A DNA stretch of 64,000 nt from the NCBI RefSeq assembly GCF_028751195.1, contig NZ_CP066784.1:434001-498000 (forward strand), given 5' to 3'. The position numbers and the translations under genes were made by a program. Positions 50,631-59,806 of this stretch are shown here, piece by piece (the stretch's first letter is position 1; each line of letters opens with the position of its first letter). The DNA is from Alicyclobacillus sp. ALC3. Lineage in GTDB: Bacteria > Bacillota > Bacilli > Alicyclobacillales > Alicyclobacillaceae. Under the pieces are notes generated by a model. The model saw nothing but the letters and a program-made list of their open reading frames with translations, did no database searches and was not told where the DNA came from.

Positions 50631-52061
50631 TCAGAGTGAAAAGCTCACTGTTCGCATCTCCGTCATTTCTTCGATCGCCCAGCGCGGGCCCTCACGTCCC
50701 ACCCCGCTTCGTTTCACACCGCCATACGGCATGAGGTCCGCACGGTAGCTCGACGTGTCGTTAATATGTACCGACCCGGACTGGATGTTGCGAATTGCGT
50801 ACCATGCCCGGTTAACGTCTCGCGTAAATACACCCGTTTGAAGTCCGTACTCGCTGTCGTTTGCCATGTCGACCGCCTCTTCAAACGTCTTGTACGGCAC
50901 GACGCTGGCCACCGGTCCGAAAACCTCCTGGCGGACGACTTTCATGTCCGGCCGGGTGTTCATCAACAACGTGGGTTCAAGGATGCTGCGAGTCCGAGTT
51001 CCACCAGTCACAACCTTCGCACCTTGTTCTTCCGCTTCAGCTACCCAACTCTGCACACGCACAGCCTCAGACTCATCGATGAGCGGTCCAACCACCGTAT
51101 CGGGGTCTTCTGGGTTGCCGACTCGAAGTCTTTGAATCTCTTCCATCATCGCGTCGACCAGTGTCTGTTGAATGTCTTCCTGAGCGTAGACGCGCTGGAC
51201 AGACACGCAGAATTGACCAGCGGAACTGTACGCCTTGTCAACTAACGCTCGGGCAGCCGCCGGAATGTCTGCGTCGGAGTGTACGATGTTCGCCGAGTTG
51301 TTCCCAAGTTCCAACGTCACTTTTTTCAGACCCGCTTGACTGCGGATGCGTTCACCGACGTCCGGACTCCCCGTAAAAGTCACCATGTTGACTTTCGGAT
51401 GGCGCACGAGCAATTCCCCGACAGTGCGTCCCGAGCCGATGACCAGGTTCAAATAACCATCCGGAAGACCCGCTTCCGCCATCAGTTCACAAAGCGCGAT
51501 CGCGGTGAGCGGTGTATATGTGGCGGGCTTTAACACAACCGCGCAACCAGCCGCGATGGCCGGGGCAACTTTATGCATGACGAGGTTGAGCGGGAAGTTG
51601 AACGGAGCAATCGCTGCCACTACGCCAACTGGCACCCGAATGAAGAGTCCAACTTTATTCTTCGAGCCAGGTGCAGCGTCGAGCGGCAGAGTCTCGCCGT
51701 GGACGCGTTTTCCTTCCTCCGACGAGACGATCACGGTTTGGATAGCCCGACTGACCTCTGCTTTTGCGTCGCGGAGCGGCTTCCCACCTTCTTTGGCGAT
51801 CAGTAAGGCGATTTCATCGTGATGCTCTTTCAACAGTGCGGCCGTTTTTTGTAGAATTTCGTATCTCTCGTACGACGACAGCGAAATTCGCTTCATCGCG
51901 CCGATAGCAGCCTCGACGGCACGGTCAACATCAGCTTCACTGGCCTGTGCGACGGCAGCGATGACCTCACCGGTATACTTGTTCTTCACCTCAATTTCGC
52001 CGTCTGACCGACACCACTTGCCGTCGATGAATAGACCAGATTGCAACGTATCAATCTTCAT
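50631..52061 (-). CDS. NAD(P)-dependent aldehyde dehydrogenase
   Basis: A 476-residue aldehyde dehydrogenase. Motifs are PFNFPLNLVMHK, the cofactor loop FTGSPDVGERI, the general base Glu in LELGNNSANIV, and the catalytic Cys in SSAGQFCVSVQR. It resembles the lactaldehyde/glycolaldehyde and semialdehyde groups, but the substrate is open. The ATG at 52061 follows AAGGAGG. First gene of an 11-gene operon that runs to the amidohydrolase, under a GntR-type operator. Confidence 0.88.
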   Translation of the reverse strand: MKIDTLQSGLFIDGKWCRSDGEIEVKNKYTGEVIAAVAQASEADVDRAVEAAIGAMKRISLSSYERYEILQKTAALLKEHHDEIALLIAKEGGKPLRDAKAEVSRAIQTVIVSSEEGKRVHGETLPLDAAPGSKNKVGLFIRVPVGVVAAIAPFNFPLNLVMHKVAPAIAAGCAVVLKPATYTPLTAIALCELMAEAGLPDGYLNLVIGSGRTVGELLVRHPKVNMVTFTGSPDVGERIRSQAGLKKVTLELGNNSANIVHSDADIPAAARALVDKAYSSAGQFCVSVQRVYAQEDIQQTLVDAMMEEIQRLRVGNPEDPDTVVGPLIDESEAVRVQSWVAEAEEQGAKVVTGGTRTRSILEPTLLMNTRPDMKVVRQEVFGPVASVVPYKTFEEAVDMANDSEYGLQTGVFTRDVNRAWYAIRNIQSGSVHINDTSSYRADLMPYGGVKRSGVGREGPRWAIEEMTEMRTVSFSL

Positions 52062-52136
52062 TTCCAAACCTCCTTGGTGAGGTGAATCTATTGCAAGGTA
52101 TAGCAACCAAAACATCTGTTTTATCTTTCGGAATTA

Positions 52137-52207
52137 TTATTATCGTCTAAAAATAAACATGTCAAGAAGTCGGACCACTAGTAGTAAGAAGTCAGGTGGT
52201 CTTACCA
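52137..52207 (-). promoter_or_regulatory. GntR-type operator and promoter for the ALDH-Liv operon
   Basis: GACCAC (52173-52178) and GTGGTC (52196-52201) are inverted with 17 bases between, and TGGTCTTACCA (52197-52207) matches the FadR consensus TGGT-N3-ACCA. A minus-strand promoter TTGACA (52160-52165), 18 bp, AATAAT (52136-52141) sits beside it. The same block, with the same spacing, lies at 56,932-56,997. Confidence 0.75.
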
Positions 52208-52242
52208 GTAATGAGGTGTTCCTATTGTGAACACCTCATTAC
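52208..52242 (-). terminator. Hairpin at the end of the MFS gene
   Basis: A perfect 14-bp stem (52208-52221 with 52229-52242) overlaps the stop of the MFS gene. It separates the two GntR-controlled operons, but lacks a U-run. Confidence 0.65.
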
Positions 52243-53453
52243 AGTGCCATCGGCGTCTCCTCTGCGAGACTTTTTGGCGGGCGCACGAGCGACACACAAC
52301 CGAGCATAAACGCGAACATTCCGATGGTGACAACGCCGAGCAGCCAGTTCATGCCGAGTCCAGCGTAGATGTACCCTGTAAACATGGGACCAAGACCACT
52401 GCCAAGAAACAGGGAAAACGCAAACAGGGACATGGCCGTCGCGCGTGCGTTTGGCAACAGGTCAGTCGCGTGCGTTTGCAGTGTCGAGTGACAGTAACTA
52501 AAACCGAAGCCGAGAATCACAAAACCGGCCGTCAGAGCAATCACGGCAGGCCACGCCCAGATGATCCCGAACGCACATGTCATGATTGCAGCCCCGATGA
52601 TTGGCATTCGCCCCGTGCCCACGCGCGTGAGTGCACGCGATATCGTTCGGCTGCCGACAAACGCCCCCAGGCTGTATGTGGCCGTGAGCAATCCGATGAC
52701 AAAATACGATAGGTGGAGCTCTTTGACACCGTACACGCCGAGAAACGTGAAGCCGCCGAAGAAGATTAAACCTTCACAGAGCACCAGGGCATAAATGAGC
52801 CAAGCAAAGCGACGGCGCAGCAGGACTTTGTAGCGCGCAAGCACCGGGGGTGGCACTGCAGTCTGCTGTTGTTTCTCGACTGTGCGTTGGCGCAGAAACG
52901 TCAACAGAGCAGGAAACGCTGCCAGGCCAAGAATCATAAACAAGTATCGGTAACTGAGGAACTGAGCCACAATCCCGCCAATGACAATCCCCAGTGCTTG
53001 CCCGGAAGTCGACAGGGACATGAAGAACGCGATCGCCTTCGGTCGTTCACTAACGGGGAACCGGTCGCCAATTTCCGCCAAACTTGTCGGGATAACTCCC
53101 GCAGCAAACATTCCGGTCACAAACCGGAGCACCATCAAGGACGCAAAGGTGTGTACGACAGCGCATCCGATTGTCCCAACACCAAACAGGCACAAAGCAA
53201 CTAGGATGGTGCGAACTTTCCCAATTCGGTCGGCCAACGGCCCATAGCCAAGTTGAAACACCCCATACGGGATCGAATAGGCGGTAACCAGGAGTGCAGC
53301 GGCAGACGGCGTGGTGTGCAGTGCAATCGCAATGGCAGCGAGCATCGGAGCAATTGCCCGGTTGTCCGCATTGACTAGAAAGCCGCCGAAACCAAGCGTC
53401 CATAACAAGCCCCGGTTGTTGGCGGCCGGAGGTGACGCAGCAGCCTGGCTCAT
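52239..53453 (-). CDS. MFS transporter
   Basis: A 404-residue, 12-TM major facilitator. The loop 2-3 signature reads YGPLADRIGKVR and the loop 8-9 region has SRTISRALTRVGTGR. It resembles drug/metabolite exporters of the DHA1 or YbjJ-like groups. The ATG overlaps the E2 stop (TGATG), so it is coupled with the dehydrogenase genes. It might import or export the operon's substrate. Confidence 0.85.
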   Translation of the reverse strand: MSQAAASPPAANNRGLLWTLGFGGFLVNADNRAIAPMLAAIAIALHTTPSAAALLVTAYSIPYGVFQLGYGPLADRIGKVRTILVALCLFGVGTIGCAVVHTFASLMVLRFVTGMFAAGVIPTSLAEIGDRFPVSERPKAIAFFMSLSTSGQALGIVIGGIVAQFLSYRYLFMILGLAAFPALLTFLRQRTVEKQQQTAVPPPVLARYKVLLRRRFAWLIYALVLCEGLIFFGGFTFLGVYGVKELHLSYFVIGLLTATYSLGAFVGSRTISRALTRVGTGRMPIIGAAIMTCAFGIIWAWPAVIALTAGFVILGFGFSYCHSTLQTHATDLLPNARATAMSLFAFSLFLGSGLGPMFTGYIYAGLGMNWLLGVVTIGMFAFMLGCVSLVRPPKSLAEETPMAL

Positions 53454-54766
53454 CACAGAATCAACTGCTCCGGCTGCTCGAGCAGATAGCACAAGTCGGT
53501 GAGAAACTGTGCGGCTGGTGCACCGTCAACCACGCGGTGGTCGAATGACAGGCTGAGTGTCAGCATCGGTCCCACCTCTACACTGCCAGCGACAACGACC
53601 GGTTTTTCGACCAGGCGCCCGACGCCTAGAATTGCGGTTTCTCCCATGTTAATAATCGGCGTGAACGCCTCAACGCGGTACATGCCGAGGTTACTCACGG
53701 TAAACGTGCCACCTGAGAGTTGATCGAGTTTGAGCCGGTTTTCCCGGGCCGCCTGCGCCAGTTGTTTGCACTCCTGAACAATTTGCAGCAAGCCTTTTTG
53801 GTCGGCGTTGCGCACGACCGGCACGACGAGTCCATTTGGGACGGCTACAGCCATCCCGACGTGAACATTTTCGTACACTTCGATGTACTCTCCCTGATAC
53901 GAGGCGTTCAGCATCGGGTTTCTGCGCAGTGCCCTCGCCACCGCTAAGATGATGACCTCGGTGTAAGACAGGCGGTGTCCAGTCTGCGCCTCAATGACAG
54001 GAAGCAGCCGGTTCCTGAGCGAGACCACTTCCTTGGCGTTTACTTCGCTCGTGAGGGTCACATGCGGTGCCGAGAAGGCACTCGATGCCATTCGCTGTCC
54101 GACGACCTTGCGAACCCCAGTTACAGGAATACGAGTTGCCTCCCGCGGCATCGGCAACGCTGATTCCGTCGTTCCCTGAGCTTGCTCTACTGTGGCGGAG
54201 AATCTCGGTACCCCGGCTGGCGTTGGCGTGCTGGCCGCTGGCGCACGAGCAGGCTCATCACCCTGTCGCACAGCGACAAACTGCTCCACATCTACCTTCT
54301 GAATCCGGTTGTGCGGCCCACTGCCTTGCACTGCAAGCAGGTCCACCCCGTACAACTTTGCCAGCCTGCGGGCAGATGGCGTGGCGCGAGGGCGGCCCAC
54401 GATGGCGCTCACACTCACAGTTTGTTCAGCCCCGCTGCCTGTCTGTAAAGCCGCAGCGGTGGACACAGTTGCAGTTTCAGAATTGACTGTTGCTGTGCTT
54501 CGCGCTGGGTCACCTCCCACTGCCTCGCCTGCTTGACCTATGTACGCAATCACCGTGTTGACGGGGACTTCTGCTTCTGCCTCATACACCTGTTTGAGCA
54601 AGACGCCCGAAGCCTCCGCCTCGACGTCGATGTTGATTTTGTCCGTCTGCACTTCAAGGATGGGTTCCCCTTTTTGCACGGGCTCCCCTTCGCCTTTGTA
54701 CCACTGCAGAATTGTAGCGCCCTCCATCGTCGCGCCGAGCTTTGGCATGATAACCTCAGTTGCCAA
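53453..54766 (-). CDS. AcoC-like 2-oxoacid/acetoin dehydrogenase E2
   Basis: A 437-residue E2. The lipoyl domain has [13 protein letters not shown], then a linker, an E1/E3-binding domain ([17 protein letters not shown]), and a catalytic domain ending [15 protein letters not shown] (His and Asp). The TTG start at 54766 (TTG-GCA-ACT-GAG) gives the usual [11 protein letters not shown] beginning and overlaps the E1-beta stop; a GTG at 54775 is an alternative. It needs lipoylation, perhaps by LplJ. No E3 gene is present. Confidence 0.88.
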   Translation of the reverse strand: MATEVIMPKLGATMEGATILQWYKGEGEPVQKGEPILEVQTDKINIDVEAEASGVLLKQVYEAEAEVPVNTVIAYIGQAGEAVGGDPARSTATVNSETATVSTAAALQTGSGAEQTVSVSAIVGRPRATPSARRLAKLYGVDLLAVQGSGPHNRIQKVDVEQFVAVRQGDEPARAPAASTPTPAGVPRFSATVEQAQGTTESALPMPREATRIPVTGVRKVVGQRMASSAFSAPHVTLTSEVNAKEVVSLRNRLLPVIEAQTGHRLSYTEVIILAVARALRRNPMLNASYQGEYIEVYENVHVGMAVAVPNGLVVPVVRNADQKGLLQIVQECKQLAQAARENRLKLDQLSGGTFTVSNLGMYRVEAFTPIINMGETAILGVGRLVEKPVVVAGSVEVGPMLTLSLSFDHRVVDGAPAAQFLTDLCYLLEQPEQLIL

Positions 54767-55775
54767 CGAGGTCACCTTCTTTGTTGCGCTGCATGACTGT
54801 GTTTGCTGCCGCGATGATGTCTGCAACCTGTGGCACTGCTGCCCGTTCCAACACTGGGCTGTACGGTATCGGAACCGGACGGCCTGCGACGCGCAAAATC
54901 GGGGCATCCAAATAGTCGAACGCCTCGCTCTCCTGAATTACGCTCACAATCTCTGCCCCAAAGCCACTGCGTTTTACCGCTTCATGGACCACAATCGCGC
55001 GCCCAGTTTTGATGACGGACTGCACAATTGTATCGGTGTCAAGCGGCACCAGGGTGCGCGGGTCGATGACTTCCGCGGAGATCCCCTCCTGACTCAGCTT
55101 TTCAGCCGCCTCGAGGGCACGGTGAACCATGATTGATGTGGCAATGATGGTGAGGTCCGTCCCACTGCGTTTGATATCCGCTGTTCCGAGCGGAATGGTA
55201 TACGGCTCTTCCGGAACTTCACCTTTGACGCCGTACAGCACCTTGTGCTCGTAGAAGACAACAGGGTTGTCGTCTTCGATTGCCGCCATCAGCAACCCCT
55301 TGGCGTCATAAGGAGTCGACGGCTGGACCACTTTCAAACCGGGAATGTGCGTCATCCAGGCTTCCAGGCTCTGTGAGTGCTGCGCCGCCAGTCCGACACC
55401 GGAACCAGCAGGTGTGCGCAGAACCATCGGAACCTTCCCCTTGCCGCCAAACATGTACCGCAGTTTTGCCGCCTGGTTGACCAACTGGTCTGTGGCAATC
55501 GTGACAAAATCCGAGAATTGGATTTCCAGAATCGGCCGCATCCCAGTCATTGCAGCACCAACCGCACATCCGGTGATCGCCGACTCAGAGATCGGTGTAA
55601 TGCGCACGCGCTCAGGCCCAAACTCGTCGAGCATCCCATTGGTGACACCAAATGCGCCTCCGTAGACACCGATGTCCTCGCCGAGTATGAACGTTCGCTT
55701 GTCCTGCCGCATTTTTTGCGACATCGCTTCGCGAATTGCCTCTTGGAACGTAATTGTCCGCACTGAGTCACTCAC
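54756..55775 (-). CDS. AcoB-like 2-oxoacid/acetoin dehydrogenase E1 beta
   Basis: A 339-residue transketolase-type subunit with [36 protein letters not shown] and the C-terminal transketolase domain ([15 protein letters not shown]). It pairs with the E1 alpha subunit to make the ThDP site. Nine bases follow the E1 alpha stop. The start may be the GTG at 55775 or the GTG four codons on, which is better spaced from GGAGG. Confidence 0.9.
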   Translation of the reverse strand: MSDSVRTITFQEAIREAMSQKMRQDKRTFILGEDIGVYGGAFGVTNGMLDEFGPERVRITPISESAITGCAVGAAMTGMRPILEIQFSDFVTIATDQLVNQAAKLRYMFGGKGKVPMVLRTPAGSGVGLAAQHSQSLEAWMTHIPGLKVVQPSTPYDAKGLLMAAIEDDNPVVFYEHKVLYGVKGEVPEEPYTIPLGTADIKRSGTDLTIIATSIMVHRALEAAEKLSQEGISAEVIDPRTLVPLDTDTIVQSVIKTGRAIVVHEAVKRSGFGAEIVSVIQESEAFDYLDAPILRVAGRPVPIPYSPVLERAAVPQVADIIAAANTVMQRNKEGDLVGN

Positions 55776-55783
55776 CTCCGTGG

Positions 55784-56779
55784 TTACGCATAAACGTCGG
55801 ATTCGAGAAGATCGAGCGTCGGCAGAGGACTCTCCTCTGCAAATTTGACAGCGGCTGCCACCTGTTCGTCCACGCGGCTGACAACAGCTTCATACTCGTC
55901 ATCTGTTATCAGTTGAAGCGCGTGCAGACGTTCTTTGAACAGCCGAATCGGATCTCGGTTCGCAATCCACTCTTGTTCTTCTTCCCGCGTGCGGTATTTC
56001 CGTGCGTCCGTCTTGGAGTGACCCTTCCAACGATACGTCTTCGCCTCAATCAACGTCGGGCCAAGTCCGCTTCTGGCGCGATCAACTGCGGCCCGCGTCA
56101 CATCCATAATCTGCACGACATTTGACCCGTCGATCACAATGCCCTCGATGCCGTACGCTGCACCGCGGTCAGCGATGTTGTCGATGTTGACCATCTCTTT
56201 GACCGGTCCCGACATAGCGTACTGGTTGTTCTCACAGAAAAATACGATAGGAAGTTTCCAGATTGAAGCTAGGTTTAGCGACTCGTGGAAACTCCCTTCG
56301 TTGCTCGCTCCATCTCCAAAAAAGCACAAGACAACGAAATCTTCGGACATCATCTTTGACGTCAAAGCCGCTCCGCAAGCAAGTGGGTGCCCACCTGCGA
56401 CAATTCCGTTCGCCCCAAGGTTGCCTGCATCCACGTCTGCGATGTGCATCGAGCCGCCTTTGCCCAGGCAGTAACCGGTCACCTTGCCAAGCAACTCTGC
56501 CATCATCTTGTTGACGTCACTATCCTTCGCAATGGCGTGCCCGTGACCGCGGTGTGTGCTCGTGATTTTGTCCTCTGGTTGCAGGACTGCGCATGCGCCG
56601 GCAGCGGTGGCTTCCTGACCTATGCATAAATGCATGGTTCCCGGGATGAGACCGCGTGCGAAAAGTCTTTCGACTTCTTCCTCAAATCTCCGGATCAGAA
56701 TCATCTTGTACATCACATTGTGCAGTTGCTCCTTGCTCCACTGAACATCTTGCTGAGTGTGCACGTCTGTTTTCCCCAT
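55784..56779 (-). CDS. AcoA-like 2-oxoacid/acetoin dehydrogenase E1 alpha
   Basis: A 331-residue ThDP subunit. The blocks [37 protein letters not shown]...ENNQYA (ThDP/Mg site) and [10 protein letters not shown] are close to AcoA of acetoin dehydrogenase. The natural substrate could be acetoin or another 2-oxo compound. The ATG at 56779 is preferred; GAGAGG lies eight bases upstream. First gene of the E1-E2-MFS operon. Confidence 0.88.
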   Translation of the reverse strand: MGKTDVHTQQDVQWSKEQLHNVMYKMILIRRFEEEVERLFARGLIPGTMHLCIGQEATAAGACAVLQPEDKITSTHRGHGHAIAKDSDVNKMMAELLGKVTGYCLGKGGSMHIADVDAGNLGANGIVAGGHPLACGAALTSKMMSEDFVVLCFFGDGASNEGSFHESLNLASIWKLPIVFFCENNQYAMSGPVKEMVNIDNIADRGAAYGIEGIVIDGSNVVQIMDVTRAAVDRARSGLGPTLIEAKTYRWKGHSKTDARKYRTREEEQEWIANRDPIRLFKERLHALQLITDDEYEAVVSRVDEQVAAAVKFAEESPLPTLDLLESDVYA

Positions 56780-56931
56780 CAACCTCACCTCTCTCCGGAT
56801 CGGTAGGATGTCATGTTACCTATCGCAATCTTCCGCAGATGCCTCCGTGCTCGCCGACTGAGCTAGCAATCGCCTTACACTCACCCCCAATAATTCAGAA
56901 GGAAGAAAAACATATTAGAGCTTTCAGAAAT

Positions 56932-56997
56932 ATTATCATCGTTGTAAAATAGACGTGTCAAGAAGTCCGACCACTAGCCGTTCGAAGTCAGGTGGTC
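56932..56997. promoter_or_regulatory. GntR-type operator between the aco-like operon and the regulator gene
   Basis: GACCAC (56969-56974), 17 bases, GTGGTC (56992-56997). On the minus strand TTGACA (56956-56961), 18 bp, GATAAT (56932-56937) leads to the E1-alpha operon. On the plus strand TTTCAG (56922-56927), 17 bp, TAAAAT (56945-56950) would start the regulator mRNA inside the operator, which fits autorepression. Confidence 0.75.
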
Positions 56998-57017
56998 AGG
57001 CCACAGGAGGAAGAACT

Positions 57018-57689
57018 ATGTTTCGTAAAGTCACGCTCAGTACCGCTACCGAGGACATCATTCAACAGATTGTTACAGCTATCGACGACGGGTCTCTCGC
57101 ACAAGACTCTCGCATGCCTTCAGAACGCCAACTAGCTGAACAGTTCCAAGTCAGCCGAGCGACCATTCGTGAATCTCTGCGGCATTTAATTGCTCTTGGC
57201 TATGTGGAGACGCGCAGGGGGCTTGGAACATACGTGCATCCGGCGCGCACTTCACTCCCAGAAAGTGAAATGAATCCAGAGATGTTAATGGAGGCGCGCT
57301 TGGCGATCGAACCCTACATTGTCCAACTTTGCGCTTTACGGGCGACCAGTTCTGAAATCGAACAACTAGGTGCGATTTTAGACCGCGCAGAGGCAGACAA
57401 GACGAACTTTGAGTCATACGACAATGAGTTTCACTACGCCATCGCTCTGGCAGGCAGAAACAGCATCCTGATCAAAACTGCGGAAGGTATCTATCGGGCG
57501 AGATCCGGCAACCTGTGGGGCACTTTGAAGGCTCGTTCGCTCACGGAAGACCGAATCGAGATTTATCAGCAACAGCATAGAAATATCCTCAAGGCCATTT
57601 TTGAGCGCCACCCGGAGTTGGCTGAAAGCGAACTTCGCCAGCACCTCGAAACAACCTATGACACGCTGTTTCGCACGCGGCTGTTGTAG
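57018..57689 (+). CDS. FadR-type GntR regulator with FCD domain
   Basis: A 223-residue regulator. The winged HTH carries RMPSERQLAEQFQVSRATIRESLRHL, and the all-helical FCD ligand domain has the usual metal-binding residues (D and H in YDNEFHYAIA, H in QQQHRNIL, H in LRQHLE). FCD regulators sense carboxylates or acyl compounds. It lies beside the aco-like operon, and its operator recurs before the ALDH-Liv operon. The ATG follows AGGAGG. Confidence 0.9.
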   Translation: MFRKVTLSTATEDIIQQIVTAIDDGSLAQDSRMPSERQLAEQFQVSRATIRESLRHLIALGYVETRRGLGTYVHPARTSLPESEMNPEMLMEARLAIEPYIVQLCALRATSSEIEQLGAILDRAEADKTNFESYDNEFHYAIALAGRNSILIKTAEGIYRARSGNLWGTLKARSLTEDRIEIYQQQHRNILKAIFERHPELAESELRQHLETTYDTLFRTRLL

Positions 57690-57794
57690 ATTATGGATGA
57701 ACAGGATTAAGCTATCTTTCAGCTTCACTTCAGATTAGGTTCAAAATTCACGTGCATACTTCACAGCAACATCAGTCCTAGGAGGTATGCAATC

Positions 57795-58220
57795 GTGAAA
57801 ATAAAGTCGATCGTATTTGGTGCAACCGGCATCGTCACAGCAGGTCTGGTGCTTGGGCTCACACAGGGATTTAACACACCTCACGTAACGCAAGTTACCG
57901 GATCGCCCACGCCGGCCGCCTCTGCGATTACGGGAATCCAGACACAGCCCAGCCCGTTTTTACCATCTAAGTCCGTGACGCAAACGGAGACGAATCCAAA
58001 CAGCGGCACAAGATACCACTTGCCGCTCTCGGAGCGGATCCAGTACGCAGACATCGCTGCAAAGAACGCTGTCGGAGGTGGATATGTCACCGGCCTGAGC
58101 GCGGGCACGGTACAGGGGCAAGAGGTCTGGAACGTCGCCGTCTCGCATCAGGGGCAAAAGATGCAAGTGCTGCTGCTCCAGTCGAATGACTCGGTGCTGT
58201 CCACGACACAGGTCGGATAG
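57795..58220 (+). CDS. Secreted PepSY-like protein
   Basis: A 141-residue exported protein. It has a basic N-terminus and one hydrophobic helix (IVFGATGIVTAGLVLGL), then a Ser/Thr/Pro-rich linker. The C-terminal 60 residues (AAKNAVGGGYVTGLSAGTVQ and VWNVAVSHQGQKMQVLLLQS) have the PepSY pattern. Such domains may inhibit proteases or tune cell-surface enzymes. The GTG start follows TAGGAGGT. Its reason for lying next to the array is unclear. Confidence 0.65.
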   Translation: MKIKSIVFGATGIVTAGLVLGLTQGFNTPHVTQVTGSPTPAASAITGIQTQPSPFLPSKSVTQTETNPNSGTRYHLPLSERIQYADIAAKNAVGGGYVTGLSAGTVQGQEVWNVAVSHQGQKMQVLLLQSNDSVLSTTQVG

Positions 58221-58257
58221 ATGCACCTACGTTTGCTCTGCATCGACTGGGACTTCA

Positions 58258-58283
58258 CCCCGGACGCAACTCAGCGTCTGGGG
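58258..58283 (+). terminator. Hairpin after the PepSY-like gene
   Basis: CCCCGGACGC (58258-58267) pairs with GCGTCTGGGG (58274-58283), with one G-T pair. It probably ends the PepSY transcript. Confidence 0.5.
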
Positions 58284-58290
58284 CGGTTCC

Positions 58291-58346
58291 AACCCTTACT
58301 GTCCAACTGAACCCTTACTGTCCAACTGAACCCGACTGTCCAACTG
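58291..58346. repeat. Three short tandem repeats
   Basis: AACCCTTACTGTCCAACTG occurs twice in tandem (58291-58309 and 58310-58328), followed by an 18-base variant (58329-58346). Confidence 0.9.
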
Positions 58347-58723
58347 AACCCGTTGCGTCTCTGCCACATCTGTACTCACACTGGTACTTTCAGTCCCGCG
58401 TTGCGCAATCCTGACGGATACAACCGCCATGACTCCTGCCTCCCTGAAAAACTGCTGAATGCCTCACTGGCTACCTCCACCTTAACGTTCTGTGAGGAAG
58501 TTGACCAAGGCACCAGGTCCTCGGTACCAGACAATACAAAAGGGACACCGGTCGGGCGGCATCCGCTTCGCTCCTCCCCTCTGCTCTGCCGGTCATTCAC
58601 CCCTCCCACTCCTCCTTCAAAGGACTAGGGATTTGGGTTAGAAATTTCATGTGTGGGTGCCATTCCGTTCGGTTAGATTTTTAGGTGAGTTGACAAACGG
58701 GACCAGGCTACATTACAGGGAGA
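58347..58723. other. Intergenic stretch before the array
   Basis: No convincing gene lies in this stretch; a 77-codon minus-strand ORF lacks a ribosome binding site. TTGACA (58690-58695) with a weak TTACAG 17 bp away might be a promoter reading into the array. Confidence 0.3.
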
Positions 58724-59064
58724 TGTCATTTTGACACTTAGGTGGGGTGAGCCACTGCTCTAGATGTCATTTTGACACCTACAGACAGCAGGGCATCGGT
58801 GTAGGTGTCATTTTGACACCTACAGACAGCAGGGCATCAGCGTAAGTGTCATTTTGACACCTACAGACAGCAGGGCATCGGTGTAAATGTCATTTTGACA
58901 CCTACAGACAGCAGGGCATCAGCGTAGATGTCATTTTGACACCTACAGACAGCCTGGCATCGGAGTAGGTGTCATTTTGACACCTACAGACAGCAGGGCA
59001 TCACCGTAGATGTCATTTTGACACTTAGGCGTGGTGAGCCACTGCCCTAGATGTCATTTTGACA
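58724..59064. repeat. Nine-copy, 41-bp tandem palindrome array
   Basis: TGTCATTTTGACA starts at 58724, 58765, 58806, 58847, 58888, 58929, 58970, 59011 and 59052, an exact 41-bp period. In the best unit the palindrome extends to ten-base arms (GTAGGTGTCA and TGACACCTAC) around TTT. Inner linkers read CAGACAGCAGGGCATC plus a few variable bases; the two outermost linkers are a different type (TTAGG...GTGAGCCACTGC). The linkers are near-identical, so it is not a CRISPR. The core GTCATTTTGAC recurs upstream of the sigma-54 promoter of glpK. Confidence 0.95.
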
Positions 59065-59142
59065 CTTAGGCGGATGAATGCGTTGAAACATGCGAAATCC
59101 GCGGCCGATAGCGACAAATCGACACAGACCTCATCGTACGGA

Positions 59143-59688
59143 CTACGATTCAGCTAGTCCCAAATCCACATGCAGTACTAAAGTAGAAATCAGCGACTCA
59201 AACCAGTCGGGGCGACTGATACGTCGACCGCTCAAGGGCCGAGGGCAGAATTTGACCTCAATGTCACCGGACCACCCCATTGGAATCCTAATCTCACCTA
59301 CGTACACGACTCCGTCGATGACGTCACGGTAGCGGTAGTTGAGATAGGGGTGAAGCTTCATCGTATCATACAGCCGCAGGTCCCAAAAGTGTGACTCCTC
59401 AGACAGAAAAGCCAACGGATCATGATACGGTTGTTCATCCTCGTCCCCAACGACAAATTCCTCCCAATTGGGGCCCGTCAAGTTGTCGAACGCTTCTCGG
59501 TCTCCGTGTTCCAACGCTTGGTCGATCATAATCTGTCGTAAGACGCTCAGAGTTTCATCTGCCACAGCAAACTCCCCCGTTCTGTTGGGACTGCACGTGT
59601 GCTGTGTTATAACTGTATTTTTAAACACGGATTCAATTCCAGTGTCTGCATATTCATTTGTATGTTTCATCGCACGTTCCGTGCTCAT
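59143..59688 (-). CDS. Hypothetical acidic protein
   Basis: A 181-residue acidic soluble protein of no recognised family (EEFVVGDEDEQPYHDP, then an aromatic region HFWDLRLYDTMKLHPYLNYRY). The ATG at 59688 follows AGGAGG. It ends about 80 bases before the array. It follows glpF after a terminator, so it may be separate. Function unknown. Confidence 0.6.
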   Translation of the reverse strand: MSTERAMKHTNEYADTGIESVFKNTVITQHTCSPNRTGEFAVADETLSVLRQIMIDQALEHGDREAFDNLTGPNWEEFVVGDEDEQPYHDPLAFLSEESHFWDLRLYDTMKLHPYLNYRYRDVIDGVVYVGEIRIPMGWSGDIEVKFCPRPLSGRRISRPDWFESLISTLVLHVDLGLAES

Positions 59689-59734
59689 CCTCCGCCTCCT
59701 GTAGTCCACAGCGGGTGGCAGGAGGATACTGGTA

Positions 59735-59765
59735 CGGGACCCCACTCCTCTCCAGCAGGGTCCCG
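59735..59765 (-). terminator. Terminator after glpF
   Basis: CGGGACCC (59735-59742) pairs perfectly with GGGTCCCG (59758-59765), between glpF and the next gene. Confidence 0.55.
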
Positions 59766-59806
59766 CATCCGTGGAATCAGACCGTCTTCAGTCGTCACTT
59801 TGATAC

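Noticed and set aside
58376..58609. 77-codon minus-strand ORF in the gap before the array
   Set aside because: No ribosome binding site, low-complexity composition and no recognisable motif.
58724..59064. Possible CRISPR array
   Set aside because: The linkers are near-identical instead of variable, the repeated palindrome core is only 13 bases, and no cas gene is present.
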